A stretch of 64,000 nucleotides of DNA, taken from Vampirovibrio chlorellavorus (GTDB lineage: Bacteria; Cyanobacteriota; Vampirovibrionia; Vampirovibrionales; Vampirovibrionaceae). The stretch spans positions 65,805 to 129,804 of the forward strand of contig CAIPMU010000003.1 in assembly GCA_903866275.1 (NCBI GenBank), written 5' to 3'. The position numbers were made by a program, and so were the translations under genes. Positions within the stretch are counted from its first letter, which is position 1. Each line of letters begins with the position of its first letter. A model generated the notes under the pieces. It did no database searches. It saw only the letters and a program-made list of their open reading frames with translations, and was not told the origin of the DNA. This document shows positions 43,632-53,155 of the stretch, piece after piece.

Positions 43632-46574
43632 ATGAATATGGAAGAATTTCGAGCCAACCGGTTTATTCGTAGTTTTATCCGGGATAAATGGCTGATTGTG
43701 GCCTCAACCAGTGTGTTGATGCTGTTTGCTGTGATCTATGTGGCCTTTTTCTACAAGGCCCCCTGGCAGTCGGAAGCCAAGGTCTGGATCAAAGACACGG
43801 CCACCCGCAATTTTGTTTCGCAGGGTCAGGAAGAACCCGGTTATTTAAGCTCTTTGACGGCCTCCAGCAATCCCTCGATGGTGCAATCGGAAATTTTAAC
43901 CTCCAAGGAGATGGAAGGCTATCTGGCCGATTATATTCGCCAGACGCAGCCCCGGAAGAATTGGGGGCCAGTAACGCGGGAGGGCGAACCGGATACGCAC
44001 GATATTCTCAAGGTGAAAACGGAACCCAACACCGATATTCTGACTGTGAAACTCCGCTGGGAAAATGCCGAAATGAGCCGGGTTTTGCTCAGTGAAGCGC
44101 TGGCGAAGCTGGATCAAACCAACATTGCCATTAACCGGCAAATTTTCACCAAAAAGCGCGAGTACATTGATCAGCAACTGCGCGAGATTAATGACAAATT
44201 ACAGGTGATTCGCAATCGCATTAAAAACTTCCAGTCCGGACATCTGGCCATTGATATGGACACCCAGACCGCTGAACTGGTTCGCCTGAGAAGCCAGTTG
44301 GTGCAACAGCTGGAATCCGCAATGGCTTCTCGAAGTAATCTGGCGGGCAATGCACGCTCCTTGCAGAGTCAGTTGGCCATGAATCCTAGAGAGGCTTTAA
44401 TGGCGGTGGCTTTGGGTTCCGGGAATACCAACCTGGTGAAAATGCGGACGGATTTATCCACATTAAAACAGCAATATGCGCACGATAGCGTTAAGGAATC
44501 GGAAACCAATCCGCATCTGGTGGCGCTGAAGGATCAAATTACCCTGCTGGAATCGCAAATTCAGGAAGAATCCCAGCGGACAGCAGGACGACTGACCCGC
44601 AAGGCCCCCATGATTTTTGATACCGTTCGGGGGGAATTGGTGCAGGATATGGCTTCCTCGCAAGCGAAATCCCGGGCGATGGGTGCGGAAGTTTCCAGCT
44701 TGACGGCGGCCATTGCCCGAGTGGATCAGGGCTTGCGCGCGATTCCTCAAAATCGGTACACCCTGAACGGCCTGCAAGAGGAAGAACGCGCCCTGTCACA
44801 GGCTTACGATGAAATGCGCAAGCGTCAAATTGAAACCAGCATTAAAGAGGCGGAAACGCCCAGCAACGTGTTTGTGGTTGATCCGCCGGATTTGCCGAGG
44901 CGTGCCTCTTTCCCCACCGGGACGCACATGTTGGCACTGTCCATGATACTGGGGCTGGGGGCCAGTCTGGGGCTTTCTGTCCTCAAAACACTGGCTGAAG
45001 ACCTCTGCGAGGGGGCCGATGCGGTGGCTGAAGCCACGCATGCCAAATTATTGGGTGTCGTGCCCTGGGTGAACGATCCGGTTATTCCCCGCAGTCAGGA
45101 TGAATCCATGTTTGCCCACAACGATGTGGCCTGCAAACATATTATTTCGAATTTGCGATTGGAAGCGGCCCGACAAGCCGCGCAAGTGGTGGCATTTACC
45201 TCCACTTCACTGAATAAGCCAAAATCAGGTGGGGCTTATCATTTGGCGCAATGCATGGCGGCCGTGGGTCAAACCGTGGTCTTTATTGATGCCGATTGGC
45301 GGGTGTCGAACACAGCGGAGCGACCCGCCGACGGAATGGAACTGAGTGATCTGATCCTGGATGCGGATTTGAAATTGCGAAACGGTCAACCCGTCTTCCC
45401 GGAGGATGTTTTGGCGGGCTTGGTGCGCGATGAACACGGTATTTTTGTATCGATTAATCGCAATCCGATGACCAATGCCTTTGATTATTTTTCCAGTAAA
45501 GGCTTTCGGCACGTCATTAACGTTTTAAAAGAGCAGTTTGAGTGGGTGTTTGTAAATACCCCCTCTGCGGCCATTGCGCCTGAGTTTCTGCCCATTGCCA
45601 ATCTTTGCGATGGCGTGGTGCTGTTTGTGGATAAACGTGCCACTTATGGCACCCTGCGAACCATCGTCTCCCGAGTGGAGGAGGCTCAGGTTCCGATGCT
45701 GGGCACCATTGTGCGTGAAGAAAACGGGCGCATTGAATGGGAGTATGAAACGTACAGCAACTGGCGTGGGCCGGGCAGTGGAGGCGCTCTGGTGGGGGCG
45801 GGCAGTCGTCGTCCCGAGCGGAAGCGGGTTGAGTTCATGGGCGCTAAAATTGACGCCCTGACCATGCAGGAAACCCTGGATTATGTCTCCGAGCGAATTA
45901 AGAACCGCCAGCCCGTTCAGCATGTGGTGGTGAACGTGGCGAAACTGATGACCATGCGCCGCGATCGCCGACTGCGGGAGATGGTCAACAGCAGCGATCT
46001 CATCAACGCTGATGGCGCTGGCGTGGTGCTGGGGGCCCGGTTGCTCGGGGTCAATATCCCTGAGCGCGTGGCAGGCATTGATTTAATGCACCGTCTGGTG
46101 GAGTTGGCCAGTCGCTGTAATTACCGGATTTTCCTGCTGGGGGCTGAGGAAGATGTTGTGCGGGATGTGGTGGCCGCGTATAAAAATCAGTATCCCCATT
46201 TGCAAATTTGCGGCTACCAGAATGGTTTTTTCAAGCCGGAAGAAGAGATCACGGTGGCGCATAAAATTCGTCAGGCCCAGCCGGATATTCTCTTTGTGGC
46301 AATGAGTACGCCCAAGAAGGAGCGGTTTATCAATCAGTACAAAACATTGATGAATGTGCCGTTTGTGATGGGCGTCGGCGGCAGTTTTGACGTCGTGGCC
46401 GGGAAAGTGAAGCGGGCCCCTCTGTGGATGCAAAGTGCGGGTATGGAATGGTTCTACCGACTGGCCCAGGAACCGCGCCGCATGTGGAAACGCTATTTAA
46501 TGACGAATCTCGAATTTGGGTGGGCTCTGGCCAATCAGGCTGTCAGCATGAGGTTGCGTCCGGCCAATGGCTAA
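43632..46574 (+). CDS. Wzz-like / degenerate BY-kinase / WecG-type glycosyltransferase triple fusion
   Basis: The start ATG at 43632 gives 980 residues. Residues 10-455 form a Wzz chain-length (PCP) protein: membrane segments near 20-42 and 430-453 flank a long coiled coil. About 475-710 resembles a BY-kinase (CpsD/Wzc) domain: VVAFTST, VVFIDADWR (Walker A') and WVFVNTPSAAIAPEFL are present. But the P-loop reads NKPKSGGAYH instead of GEGKST, so ATP use is doubtful. About 735-970 is a GT26 (WecG/TagA) domain: KLMTMRRDRRLREM, NADGAGVVLGARLLG, RVAGIDLM, FVAMSTPKKERF, GVGGSFDVVAGKVKRAP. The glycosyltransferase Thr of WecG (V-T-L-N) is Val here. WecC upstream could supply UDP-ManNAcA for it. Confidence 0.9.
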   Translation: MNMEEFRANRFIRSFIRDKWLIVASTSVLMLFAVIYVAFFYKAPWQSEAKVWIKDTATRNFVSQGQEEPGYLSSLTASSNPSMVQSEILTSKEMEGYLADYIRQTQPRKNWGPVTREGEPDTHDILKVKTEPNTDILTVKLRWENAEMSRVLLSEALAKLDQTNIAINRQIFTKKREYIDQQLREINDKLQVIRNRIKNFQSGHLAIDMDTQTAELVRLRSQLVQQLESAMASRSNLAGNARSLQSQLAMNPREALMAVALGSGNTNLVKMRTDLSTLKQQYAHDSVKESETNPHLVALKDQITLLESQIQEESQRTAGRLTRKAPMIFDTVRGELVQDMASSQAKSRAMGAEVSSLTAAIARVDQGLRAIPQNRYTLNGLQEEERALSQAYDEMRKRQIETSIKEAETPSNVFVVDPPDLPRRASFPTGTHMLALSMILGLGASLGLSVLKTLAEDLCEGADAVAEATHAKLLGVVPWVNDPVIPRSQDESMFAHNDVACKHIISNLRLEAARQAAQVVAFTSTSLNKPKSGGAYHLAQCMAAVGQTVVFIDADWRVSNTAERPADGMELSDLILDADLKLRNGQPVFPEDVLAGLVRDEHGIFVSINRNPMTNAFDYFSSKGFRHVINVLKEQFEWVFVNTPSAAIAPEFLPIANLCDGVVLFVDKRATYGTLRTIVSRVEEAQVPMLGTIVREENGRIEWEYETYSNWRGPGSGGALVGAGSRRPERKRVEFMGAKIDALTMQETLDYVSERIKNRQPVQHVVVNVAKLMTMRRDRRLREMVNSSDLINADGAGVVLGARLLGVNIPERVAGIDLMHRLVELASRCNYRIFLLGAEEDVVRDVVAAYKNQYPHLQICGYQNGFFKPEEEITVAHKIRQAQPDILFVAMSTPKKERFINQYKTLMNVPFVMGVGGSFDVVAGKVKRAPLWMQSAGMEWFYRLAQEPRRMWKRYLMTNLEFGWALANQAVSMRLRPANG

Positions 46575-47988
46575 GCCTGAACGATTGACGAGCGCCTCGT
46601 GGGCCGAAGCCTCTCGGCTTAAACTTTGGCAATGGGGGGGGCTGTTTCTGGGCGTGGGAATTCTGTTGGGCTTGGCCCAATTTGTGATTCCCAGTTACTG
46701 GATTATGGCCTTGTTGATCAGTTTGGCGCTGTTGGTCTATTTGTCTTTACGGCCCCATCTGGTCTTTTATTTGACGATTTTTACCATTCCATTTACTGAC
46801 CGGGTGCGCGTGCTGCCCATTAGTTTTTCCTTGAACGAATTGGTGTTGTTGTATTGCGTGGTGCTGTGTCTGGTGCATATGCTACTGCGCAATCAGCGCG
46901 TCAATTTTAAAACCGGATTGGAACCCTGGTTAATTCTGCTAACGCTGGTGTATTTTCTGGCCGGTTTTTTCTCAGCCAGTGACACCGGGCTGTTGGGTTT
47001 CTCTAAGGTGTTTGAGGCTTTTATTTTCTATTACGTCACCATTTATTTTCTCAAAACCAAACAGGTGACCCGTGCGCAAGTCTTGCGCGTGCTCCTGTGG
47101 ACTGCCCTGTCTCAGGCTGCGTTGGGGATTTTTCAATCCGTGACCGGCATTGGTTCCGACTTTCAATCGAGCCGGGGTTATTTGGGCTATCTCGGGCTGG
47201 GGTCGAACATGGTGTGGCATGGCCGGGGTACGACTTGGCATTTCAACACCCTGGGTAATTATTTAGCGACCAATGTGGCGATGTTTTTGCCGTTGTATTT
47301 CTTTTGTTTCAAACAGAAGAAAAAGGCGCTCTGGATGGCCACAATCCTGATGCTGGGCATTGTTACCACATATTCCCGCGGCAGTTTGTTGGGTTTATCG
47401 GCTGCGGTGATCTTTTTTCTGGCGGTCAGTCAACCCACCGTGAAGCGGTCGCTGGTGTTCGTGCTGACCTTCGTGGGCATGGTCATCTGGCCCGCGGTGT
47501 CCTTTTTTGGCAATTCACCCTATGCGCAAACAGTCAGTTACGAGGAACGCTTAATTATCTGGCAGGTGCCGATGGCGGCCATTATGCGCAATACTAAAAC
47601 CCTGTGGCTGGGCTCGGGGATTAACTCCTATGCCGAGGTGGCCTGGCCTTATATTCCGGCCTGGGTACCCCCGGATCAGTTTCGAAACTGGTTTGCGCAC
47701 AACTTTTATCTGCTCACCGTAGAAGAGATGGGCCTGGTTGGCGCCTTCATACTCTTCAGTTTTTTAATGTTTCTCTGTGTGGACGGCTTGCGGAAATTCA
47801 GGCAGTGTCATGGCTTTCAGCGCATGTACGGGTTGTCGATCAGCACGGCCATGATTGCGATTTTTTTTGTAAGTATTTTCGATCACACGTTTGGTTCTCC
47901 TCACTTTAAAGTCTTTGTATTCCTGTTATTGGGGTTACTCTATGTCCAACGCGATACCTCTGGTAAAGCCCGTCAAAGGACGGCTTAA
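46567..47988 (+). CDS. O-antigen ligase/polymerase-like membrane protein (Wzy/WaaL type)
   Basis: The 473-residue product has about 11-12 hydrophobic segments and a Wzy_C/O-antigen ligase-like region: NTLGNYLATNVAMFLPLYF, TYSRGSLLGLSAAVIFFL, a large periplasmic loop with ERLIIWQVPMAAIMRNTKTLWLGSGINSYAE, and AHNFYLLTVEEMGLVGA. Together with the Wzz-like fusion it fits a Wzx/Wzy-dependent pathway, most likely as the polymerase. Ligase use cannot be excluded. It overlaps the triple-fusion gene by eight bases. Confidence 0.86.
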   Translation: MAKPERLTSASWAEASRLKLWQWGGLFLGVGILLGLAQFVIPSYWIMALLISLALLVYLSLRPHLVFYLTIFTIPFTDRVRVLPISFSLNELVLLYCVVLCLVHMLLRNQRVNFKTGLEPWLILLTLVYFLAGFFSASDTGLLGFSKVFEAFIFYYVTIYFLKTKQVTRAQVLRVLLWTALSQAALGIFQSVTGIGSDFQSSRGYLGYLGLGSNMVWHGRGTTWHFNTLGNYLATNVAMFLPLYFFCFKQKKKALWMATILMLGIVTTYSRGSLLGLSAAVIFFLAVSQPTVKRSLVFVLTFVGMVIWPAVSFFGNSPYAQTVSYEERLIIWQVPMAAIMRNTKTLWLGSGINSYAEVAWPYIPAWVPPDQFRNWFAHNFYLLTVEEMGLVGAFILFSFLMFLCVDGLRKFRQCHGFQRMYGLSISTAMIAIFFVSIFDHTFGSPHFKVFVFLLLGLLYVQRDTSGKARQRTA

Positions 47989-49270
47989 GCTTGCCCCACT
48001 GGTTAAAAACCTAAGCATTACATTCAGCGAAAATGTAATGACCAAAGGCTTGAGCTTTTTAACTATCCTGATGCTGACCCGGACGTTGGGTCCCGGTGAT
48101 TATGGGAAATATTCCTTTGTCTTTGTGACGGTGGCCATGTGCAGCGCCCTGTTTGACTTTGGCATGGAAAATACGGCGGTGCGTTTTGCGTCAAAAGATA
48201 AGGCATTAATCCAACCCATTTTTGGCTTGTATCTATTGGTGAAACTGGGAACGCTGGCGGGTCTGGTGCTCTTTTTTACGTTGGCGGGTCCCTGGTGTTT
48301 TGAACTCATGCACAAGGGGGAAATGAGTCAGTATTTACCCTACATTATTACGGGCCTTATTGGTGAATCTCTCTTTTTTGTGAATGATACCTATTTACAA
48401 GCCCGTCAGCGGTTTCAATTTCGGGCCGCTTTGAATATTGCCCGAGCCAGCGTGGTTTTGGTCTATGTGGCGGCTTTGCTGGGGGGGCATGGGTTGTCAT
48501 TGAACACGGTGTTTTTCATCTATCTGATTCCGCTGCTTTTTTCGGTGCTGTTTTTGGGAAAGTACGCGGGCTTTGTGCGCTCATTCCTCAGTAACGCCCT
48601 GAAGCCTCCTTTTTTACAAGAGTTAGGGCGTTACGAACGTTGGATGTTTGTTTACTCAACGGCTTACAATTTGCTGGGGCGTATGGATTTTTTCATGCTG
48701 GGTTTTTGGGTGCAGTTTCAGCAGTTGGGGATATTTAACGCAGCCTATCAACTGTGTTCCATTGTGTCGTTTTTGCCCATGTGTTTGGGGAAAGTCTTAT
48801 TGCCTGCCCTGTCTGAATTATCAGAATCTGCGGTGTTTGAGAAGACGAAAAAACTCATTCGCGTGACCGGGTTCATTTGTCTGGCGGCGACCCTGTTGAT
48901 TCCCATGACGGCTTGGGTGGTTCCTGTGTTGCTGGGTAGTGAGTATGTTTCTGCCATTCCAATATTGCAAATTTTGTTGCTGGCGTTCATTTTGGGCTTG
49001 CTGAGCATGCCCTATGAGCAGTCGCTTTATTCGCTGGGACGCCCCAAGGTGTTGAGTGTGGGGCGTTATCTCCAGTTGTTTCTGATTGTGGGCTTGAATC
49101 TGATTTTATTGCCCAATCTGTCGATGAGGCATCGCGTCTTTGCCGTTGCGTGGACGGGGCTTGCGGGTCGTTTGTTATACCTGTTTTATGCAAGGTATTT
49201 TTATTTGGCTTATGAAAAAAGTGTCATTCGGCAACTGAAAACGCCTCGGCTGATGGAGCATGTCGGATGA
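47942..49270 (+). CDS. Polysaccharide flippase (Wzx/RfbX type)
   Basis: The ATG at 47942 gives 442 residues and overlaps the preceding gene by 47 bases. Twelve or more hydrophobic segments follow an amphipathic N-terminus (LSITFSENVMTKGLSFLTILMLTRTLGPGDYGKYSFVFVT, in parts). The TRTLGPxDYGKYSF motif is typical of the MOP-superfamily PST flippases that move undecaprenyl-PP-linked repeat units across the inner membrane. Its stop overlaps the next gene's ATG by four bases. Confidence 0.9.
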   Translation: MSNAIPLVKPVKGRLKLAPLVKNLSITFSENVMTKGLSFLTILMLTRTLGPGDYGKYSFVFVTVAMCSALFDFGMENTAVRFASKDKALIQPIFGLYLLVKLGTLAGLVLFFTLAGPWCFELMHKGEMSQYLPYIITGLIGESLFFVNDTYLQARQRFQFRAALNIARASVVLVYVAALLGGHGLSLNTVFFIYLIPLLFSVLFLGKYAGFVRSFLSNALKPPFLQELGRYERWMFVYSTAYNLLGRMDFFMLGFWVQFQQLGIFNAAYQLCSIVSFLPMCLGKVLLPALSELSESAVFEKTKKLIRVTGFICLAATLLIPMTAWVVPVLLGSEYVSAIPILQILLLAFILGLLSMPYEQSLYSLGRPKVLSVGRYLQLFLIVGLNLILLPNLSMRHRVFAVAWTGLAGRLLYLFYARYFYLAYEKSVIRQLKTPRLMEHVG

Positions 49271-50466
49271 GCCCTGACGTTTTGCGCGTAATGCATTTGA
49301 TTTCCTCCCTGCAGGTGGGCGGTTCAGAGAAGCTGTTGGTCGATTTTCTGGCGGCTTGCCGGGATGATGATCGGGTTAATTTCACCGTGGTGGTGATGAA
49401 TCAGGCGGTGCACCCCGACATGCGGGAACGATTGGAGCGCCTGGGGGTGAATGTCTATTATCTGGATCGCCCGGAAGGGCATCAGCACCCCCAGTATGCG
49501 TGGCAGTTGTTTCAGATTATTCATCGTCATCGGGTGCAGGTCATCCACGCCCATAATACGGGGAGTAAATGGTGGGCTATGCTTTGTAAATTGTTCCTGC
49601 CTTCCCTGAAGCTGGTGTTTACGATCCACGAAACCCAGACCTTTCCTCGACTCTCCGGGTTACAGCGCTGGTTACATCGTCACTGGATTGATATGCATAT
49701 TGCCATTTCCAAAACCGTGGCAGGCTTATGTCAGCAACAAGCCATCTGGAATTTCCGGCAGATTTATAATGGGATTTCGTTGCAAGCCATGCGTCATCCG
49801 GATCGGGTGAGTCTGAAGGCGCGGTGTCACATCACCCCTTTTGCCGAGCGTTCGCTGCAGCTTTTGCATGTGGGGCGGATGGATTATTCGGTCAAGGGGC
49901 AGGATATTCTGGTGCGGGCGGTGTATTGTTGTCGGCAGATGGGGCTCAACGTTCGATGCACGTTGATGGGGGGTGTTTATCCTTACAATCAAAAACATTT
50001 TGACGAATTGAAGGCGTTGGTTAAAGCGCTCAACCTGGACGACCATATTGAGTTTCATCTGAACCAGATGGATGTGGCTGCCCAGATGGCGCAGGCCGAT
50101 GTGTTCGTGTTGCCCTCGCGTGCTGAAGGGCTGGGCTTGGTGGTGCTGGAGGCGATGGCCGCAGGCTTGCCGGCCATTGCCAGTGATACGGAAGGTCCGC
50201 GTGAACTGGTGCAGCACGGCGTCACTGGCTTATTGTTTGAAAATGGAGAGCCAGAACAATTGGCCGCACAAATTCGGGTGATTTATGAACATCCCGAACG
50301 GGCGGATGAGATGCGGAATGCCGCCAGTCGTTGGGTTTTGCCGTTTGATATAGCCCAGATGAAGCAGGAGTATTACACATTATATGAGTTCCTGATTGTT
50401 TCGCCTGCGTTGGCGGAAATCAAGCAGATAAACGTGGGGAGATTAACCAATGAAGCCCGTGTTTGA
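49267..50466 (+). CDS. Glycosyltransferase family 4
   Basis: This 399-residue GT-B protein begins MHLISSLQVGGSEKLLVDFLAA after a short leader (the family's Gly-rich acceptor-side loop). It has LLHVGRMDYSVKGQDILVRAV at the start of the donor half and ADVFVLPSRAEGLGLVVLEAMAAGLPAIASDTEGPRELV with the E-x(7)-E motif that binds the nucleotide sugar. It adds one sugar to the repeat unit on the cytoplasmic side. Sugar identity is not predictable. ATGA overlap with the flippase gene. Confidence 0.92.
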   Translation: MSPDVLRVMHLISSLQVGGSEKLLVDFLAACRDDDRVNFTVVVMNQAVHPDMRERLERLGVNVYYLDRPEGHQHPQYAWQLFQIIHRHRVQVIHAHNTGSKWWAMLCKLFLPSLKLVFTIHETQTFPRLSGLQRWLHRHWIDMHIAISKTVAGLCQQQAIWNFRQIYNGISLQAMRHPDRVSLKARCHITPFAERSLQLLHVGRMDYSVKGQDILVRAVYCCRQMGLNVRCTLMGGVYPYNQKHFDELKALVKALNLDDHIEFHLNQMDVAAQMAQADVFVLPSRAEGLGLVVLEAMAAGLPAIASDTEGPRELVQHGVTGLLFENGEPEQLAAQIRVIYEHPERADEMRNAASRWVLPFDIAQMKQEYYTLYEFLIVSPALAEIKQINVGRLTNEARV

Positions 50467-51790
50467 GCTGAAATGTTGGGTCAAAAAATTATATCGTCAG
50501 GGGGGGAAGTTTCGCGCTTATCTGGATGAGTTGGAGCATACCGAAACAATGGCGCTTTATGAATTGCAGCGCCTCCAGAATCGACGCTTGCGGCGCATGG
50601 TGGATCATTGTGTTGCCAATGTTCCCTATTACCGGGATTTATTCCATGCCCTGAAACTCAGGCCCGAGGACATTCAGACCCCCGATGACTTGCAACAATT
50701 GCCGCTTCTGGATAAGCAGACCGTCAATCAGAACTTTGAGCGGCTGATCGCCCGAAATCATCAGAACTGGTTGTGTCAGATCGCGAAAACCAGTGGCACC
50801 ACGGGGAGTCCCGCTAAATTTATTCGGGATTTCAATGCCATCAATTTTGAGAATGCCGCCATTTGGCGCCAATGGCGTAAAGGCGGTGATTTTGGAAAAA
50901 AACGTGTCACGTTGCGAGGCGGTATTATTGCGCCGGTTGCACAGACCGAACCGCCTTTCTGGCGCCATAATCCGGCCAACCGTGAGTTGCAGATGTCCAG
51001 CTTTCATTTGTCTATGAAAAATAGTCGCGCCTACGTGGATGAGATCTTGCGATTTCAGCCGAAGGTGCTTTACTGTTTGCCGTCTTTGGGTGCGTTGCTG
51101 GGACGGTTTTTTCGGCATCATGGGGTGTCTTATCAGTTCGATCGCATTTTCACCTCCTCAGAATCCTTAGAGCCAGATACTCTGGCATTTTTGGAAGAGA
51201 CCTTTCAAACCCGCGTGGTGGACTGGTATGGTCAGACCGAGCGTGTTGCAGCCATTGGTCAATGTCATCTGGGCCGCTATCATATTCAGGAAGATTACGC
51301 CATTGTGGAGTTGTGGCCCAGTAACGATGCGGATACTTACGAATTGGTGGGCACGCACCTGCATAATTTCGTGATGCCCTTGTTGCGTTACCGAACGCAT
51401 GATTTTGTGACGGTAGATCTATCCAGTTGTGCTTGTGGCTCAGTGTTTCGACCCGTCCGGGAAATAGTGGGCCGAAGCGGAAAAACGCCCATTATTACGC
51501 CGGAAGGCTGCCATATTACGATTACGGCTCATATCACTTGCGGTATCAATAACTTGCTCGAGACGCAATTTCAGCAGGAAAAGCCGGGTGAAGTCATTCT
51601 GAATGTCGTGACCAATGGCCAGTTTAGCGAATGGGATAAAGCGCAGCTGATACAAAATACGTTGCAATATACATCGCCCTTGATGAGAGTAGAAGTAAGA
51701 AAGGTCGATGAAATCCCACGGGGTCCCAATGGCAAGTTTATCAGCATTGTGAACTCCGCGGGCATGGAAAGGCAGGGTAGTGTCGTATGA
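50450..51790 (+). CDS. CapK/PaaK-like adenylate-forming protein, copy 1
   Basis: The 446-residue protein belongs to the phenylacetate-CoA ligase-like adenylate-forming group that occurs in capsule loci (CapK). It has the AMP-binding motif KTSGTTGSPAKFIRDFNAINF, FTSSESLEPDTLAFLEETF, VDWYGQTERVAAIGQC, LLRYRTHDFV and the C-terminal IPRGPNGKF with the late catalytic Lys. CapK-type genes are found with polysaccharide clusters, but the acyl or other acid they activate is usually unknown; a decorating group of the polymer is a fair guess. The start overlaps the GT4 gene by 17 bases, and copy 2 follows with an ATGA overlap. Confidence 0.88.
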   Translation: MKPVFELKCWVKKLYRQGGKFRAYLDELEHTETMALYELQRLQNRRLRRMVDHCVANVPYYRDLFHALKLRPEDIQTPDDLQQLPLLDKQTVNQNFERLIARNHQNWLCQIAKTSGTTGSPAKFIRDFNAINFENAAIWRQWRKGGDFGKKRVTLRGGIIAPVAQTEPPFWRHNPANRELQMSSFHLSMKNSRAYVDEILRFQPKVLYCLPSLGALLGRFFRHHGVSYQFDRIFTSSESLEPDTLAFLEETFQTRVVDWYGQTERVAAIGQCHLGRYHIQEDYAIVELWPSNDADTYELVGTHLHNFVMPLLRYRTHDFVTVDLSSCACGSVFRPVREIVGRSGKTPIITPEGCHITITAHITCGINNLLETQFQQEKPGEVILNVVTNGQFSEWDKAQLIQNTLQYTSPLMRVEVRKVDEIPRGPNGKFISIVNSAGMERQGSVV

Positions 51791-53127
51791 AGAATTTATT
51801 TGGACTGCAATGCTGGTTAAAAAAATTCTACCGTCGCGGCGTGCGCTTTCAGCAATATGCCCGTTTGTTGTCCACGACGTATGGTTATTCTGCCCAGGAA
51901 CTCAAGGTTTATCAGAATAGCCGCCTCACCAAAATGATTCGTCATTGTTATGACAATGTACCTTATTATCGTGAAATGTTTCATTCATTGGGTTTAAAGC
52001 CCCAGGGAATTCAGACGGCTGAGGATTTAAAACTGCTGCCGCTTCTGGATAAGCGAACGGTTCAGGCTGATCTTGAAAAATTTATTTCAAAAAAACACTA
52101 CAATGTTTTGTGTAGTGAAGGCAAAACCAGTGGCAGCACCGGAATGCCAGGTAAGTTTATTCGGGACTTTGATTCGATTAACTTTGAACATGCCTGTGTG
52201 TGGCGCTACTGGCAAAATGCGGGGGATCACGGACGTCGGCGCATCTCATTGCGGGGGGATATTATTGTGCCTTCCTCGCAAGGAGAGCCGCCATTCTGGC
52301 GTTATAATCCAGCCAATCAGGAGCTGCAAATGTCGAGCTATCATTTATCGCGACAAAATAGCATTCATTACATACAGAAAATTCTGGAATTTCAGCCCGA
52401 GGTCTTGTTTGCAGGTCCGTCCATGGCCTATGTACTGGCTAAATTCTTTAGCTTGCATCGAGTGTCCTATCAGTTGAAGGCGGTGTTTACTTCGTCTGAA
52501 TCTCTGGATCCGGAAGTGCGACACTTCATCGAAGATGTTTTTCAATGCAGAATTTTTGACTGGTATGGTCAGGCGGAACGGGTGGCGGCCATTGGTCAAT
52601 GCTCGGCAGGCCGCTATCATATTCAGGAAGATTACGCCATTGTTGAGCTGATGCCCGGCCCTGATGCGGGTAGCTTTGAGCTGGTAGGAACCCAGCTGCA
52701 TAACTATGCAATGCCGTTGCTGCGGTATCGAACACAGGATTCGGTTTATCTGGAATCGGCTGAGCAGGCTGAAATGTCGTGCGTTTGTGGCTGTTCGTTC
52801 CGCTCCGTGGATCGGATTCTTGGACGATCCTACGGGTATTTGCTCACGCCCGAGGGCTATCACATCGCCATTACAGCCCATATACCGATTGGGGTAGATA
52901 ACGTGATTGAGGCGCAATTTTATCAGGAGCGTCCCGGTGAAGTGATCCTGAAGGTCTTGGGCAACGGGCAATTTTGCGCCCTGGATCGGGAACGGCTCAT
53001 CCAGAATACCCGCAAGCACACGTCTCCCCGCATGAATGTGATTGTGGAAGAGGTGGACGAAATTCCACGGGGACCGAATGGGAAATTTATTAATATTATT
53101 AACAAGGTGCCAACGGCCCTCAATTAA
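51787..53127 (+). CDS. CapK/PaaK-like adenylate-forming protein, copy 2
   Basis: This 446-residue paralogue of the preceding protein has exactly the same length and the same motif order: KTSGSTGMPGKFIRDFDSINF, FTSSESLDPEVRHFIEDVF, FDWYGQAERVAAIGQC, LLRYRTQDSV and IPRGPNGKF. Both keep the acid-activation residues, so neither looks inactive. Differences cluster in the middle (for example residues around 190-260), where substrate specificity would lie. The two arose by tandem duplication. It is followed after 28 bases by another GT4 gene. Confidence 0.88.
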   Translation: MKNLFGLQCWLKKFYRRGVRFQQYARLLSTTYGYSAQELKVYQNSRLTKMIRHCYDNVPYYREMFHSLGLKPQGIQTAEDLKLLPLLDKRTVQADLEKFISKKHYNVLCSEGKTSGSTGMPGKFIRDFDSINFEHACVWRYWQNAGDHGRRRISLRGDIIVPSSQGEPPFWRYNPANQELQMSSYHLSRQNSIHYIQKILEFQPEVLFAGPSMAYVLAKFFSLHRVSYQLKAVFTSSESLDPEVRHFIEDVFQCRIFDWYGQAERVAAIGQCSAGRYHIQEDYAIVELMPGPDAGSFELVGTQLHNYAMPLLRYRTQDSVYLESAEQAEMSCVCGCSFRSVDRILGRSYGYLLTPEGYHIAITAHIPIGVDNVIEAQFYQERPGEVILKVLGNGQFCALDRERLIQNTRKHTSPRMNVIVEEVDEIPRGPNGKFINIINKVPTALN

Positions 53128-53155
53128 GTAGGGTTTGTTGGGAAGGGAGACTGCC

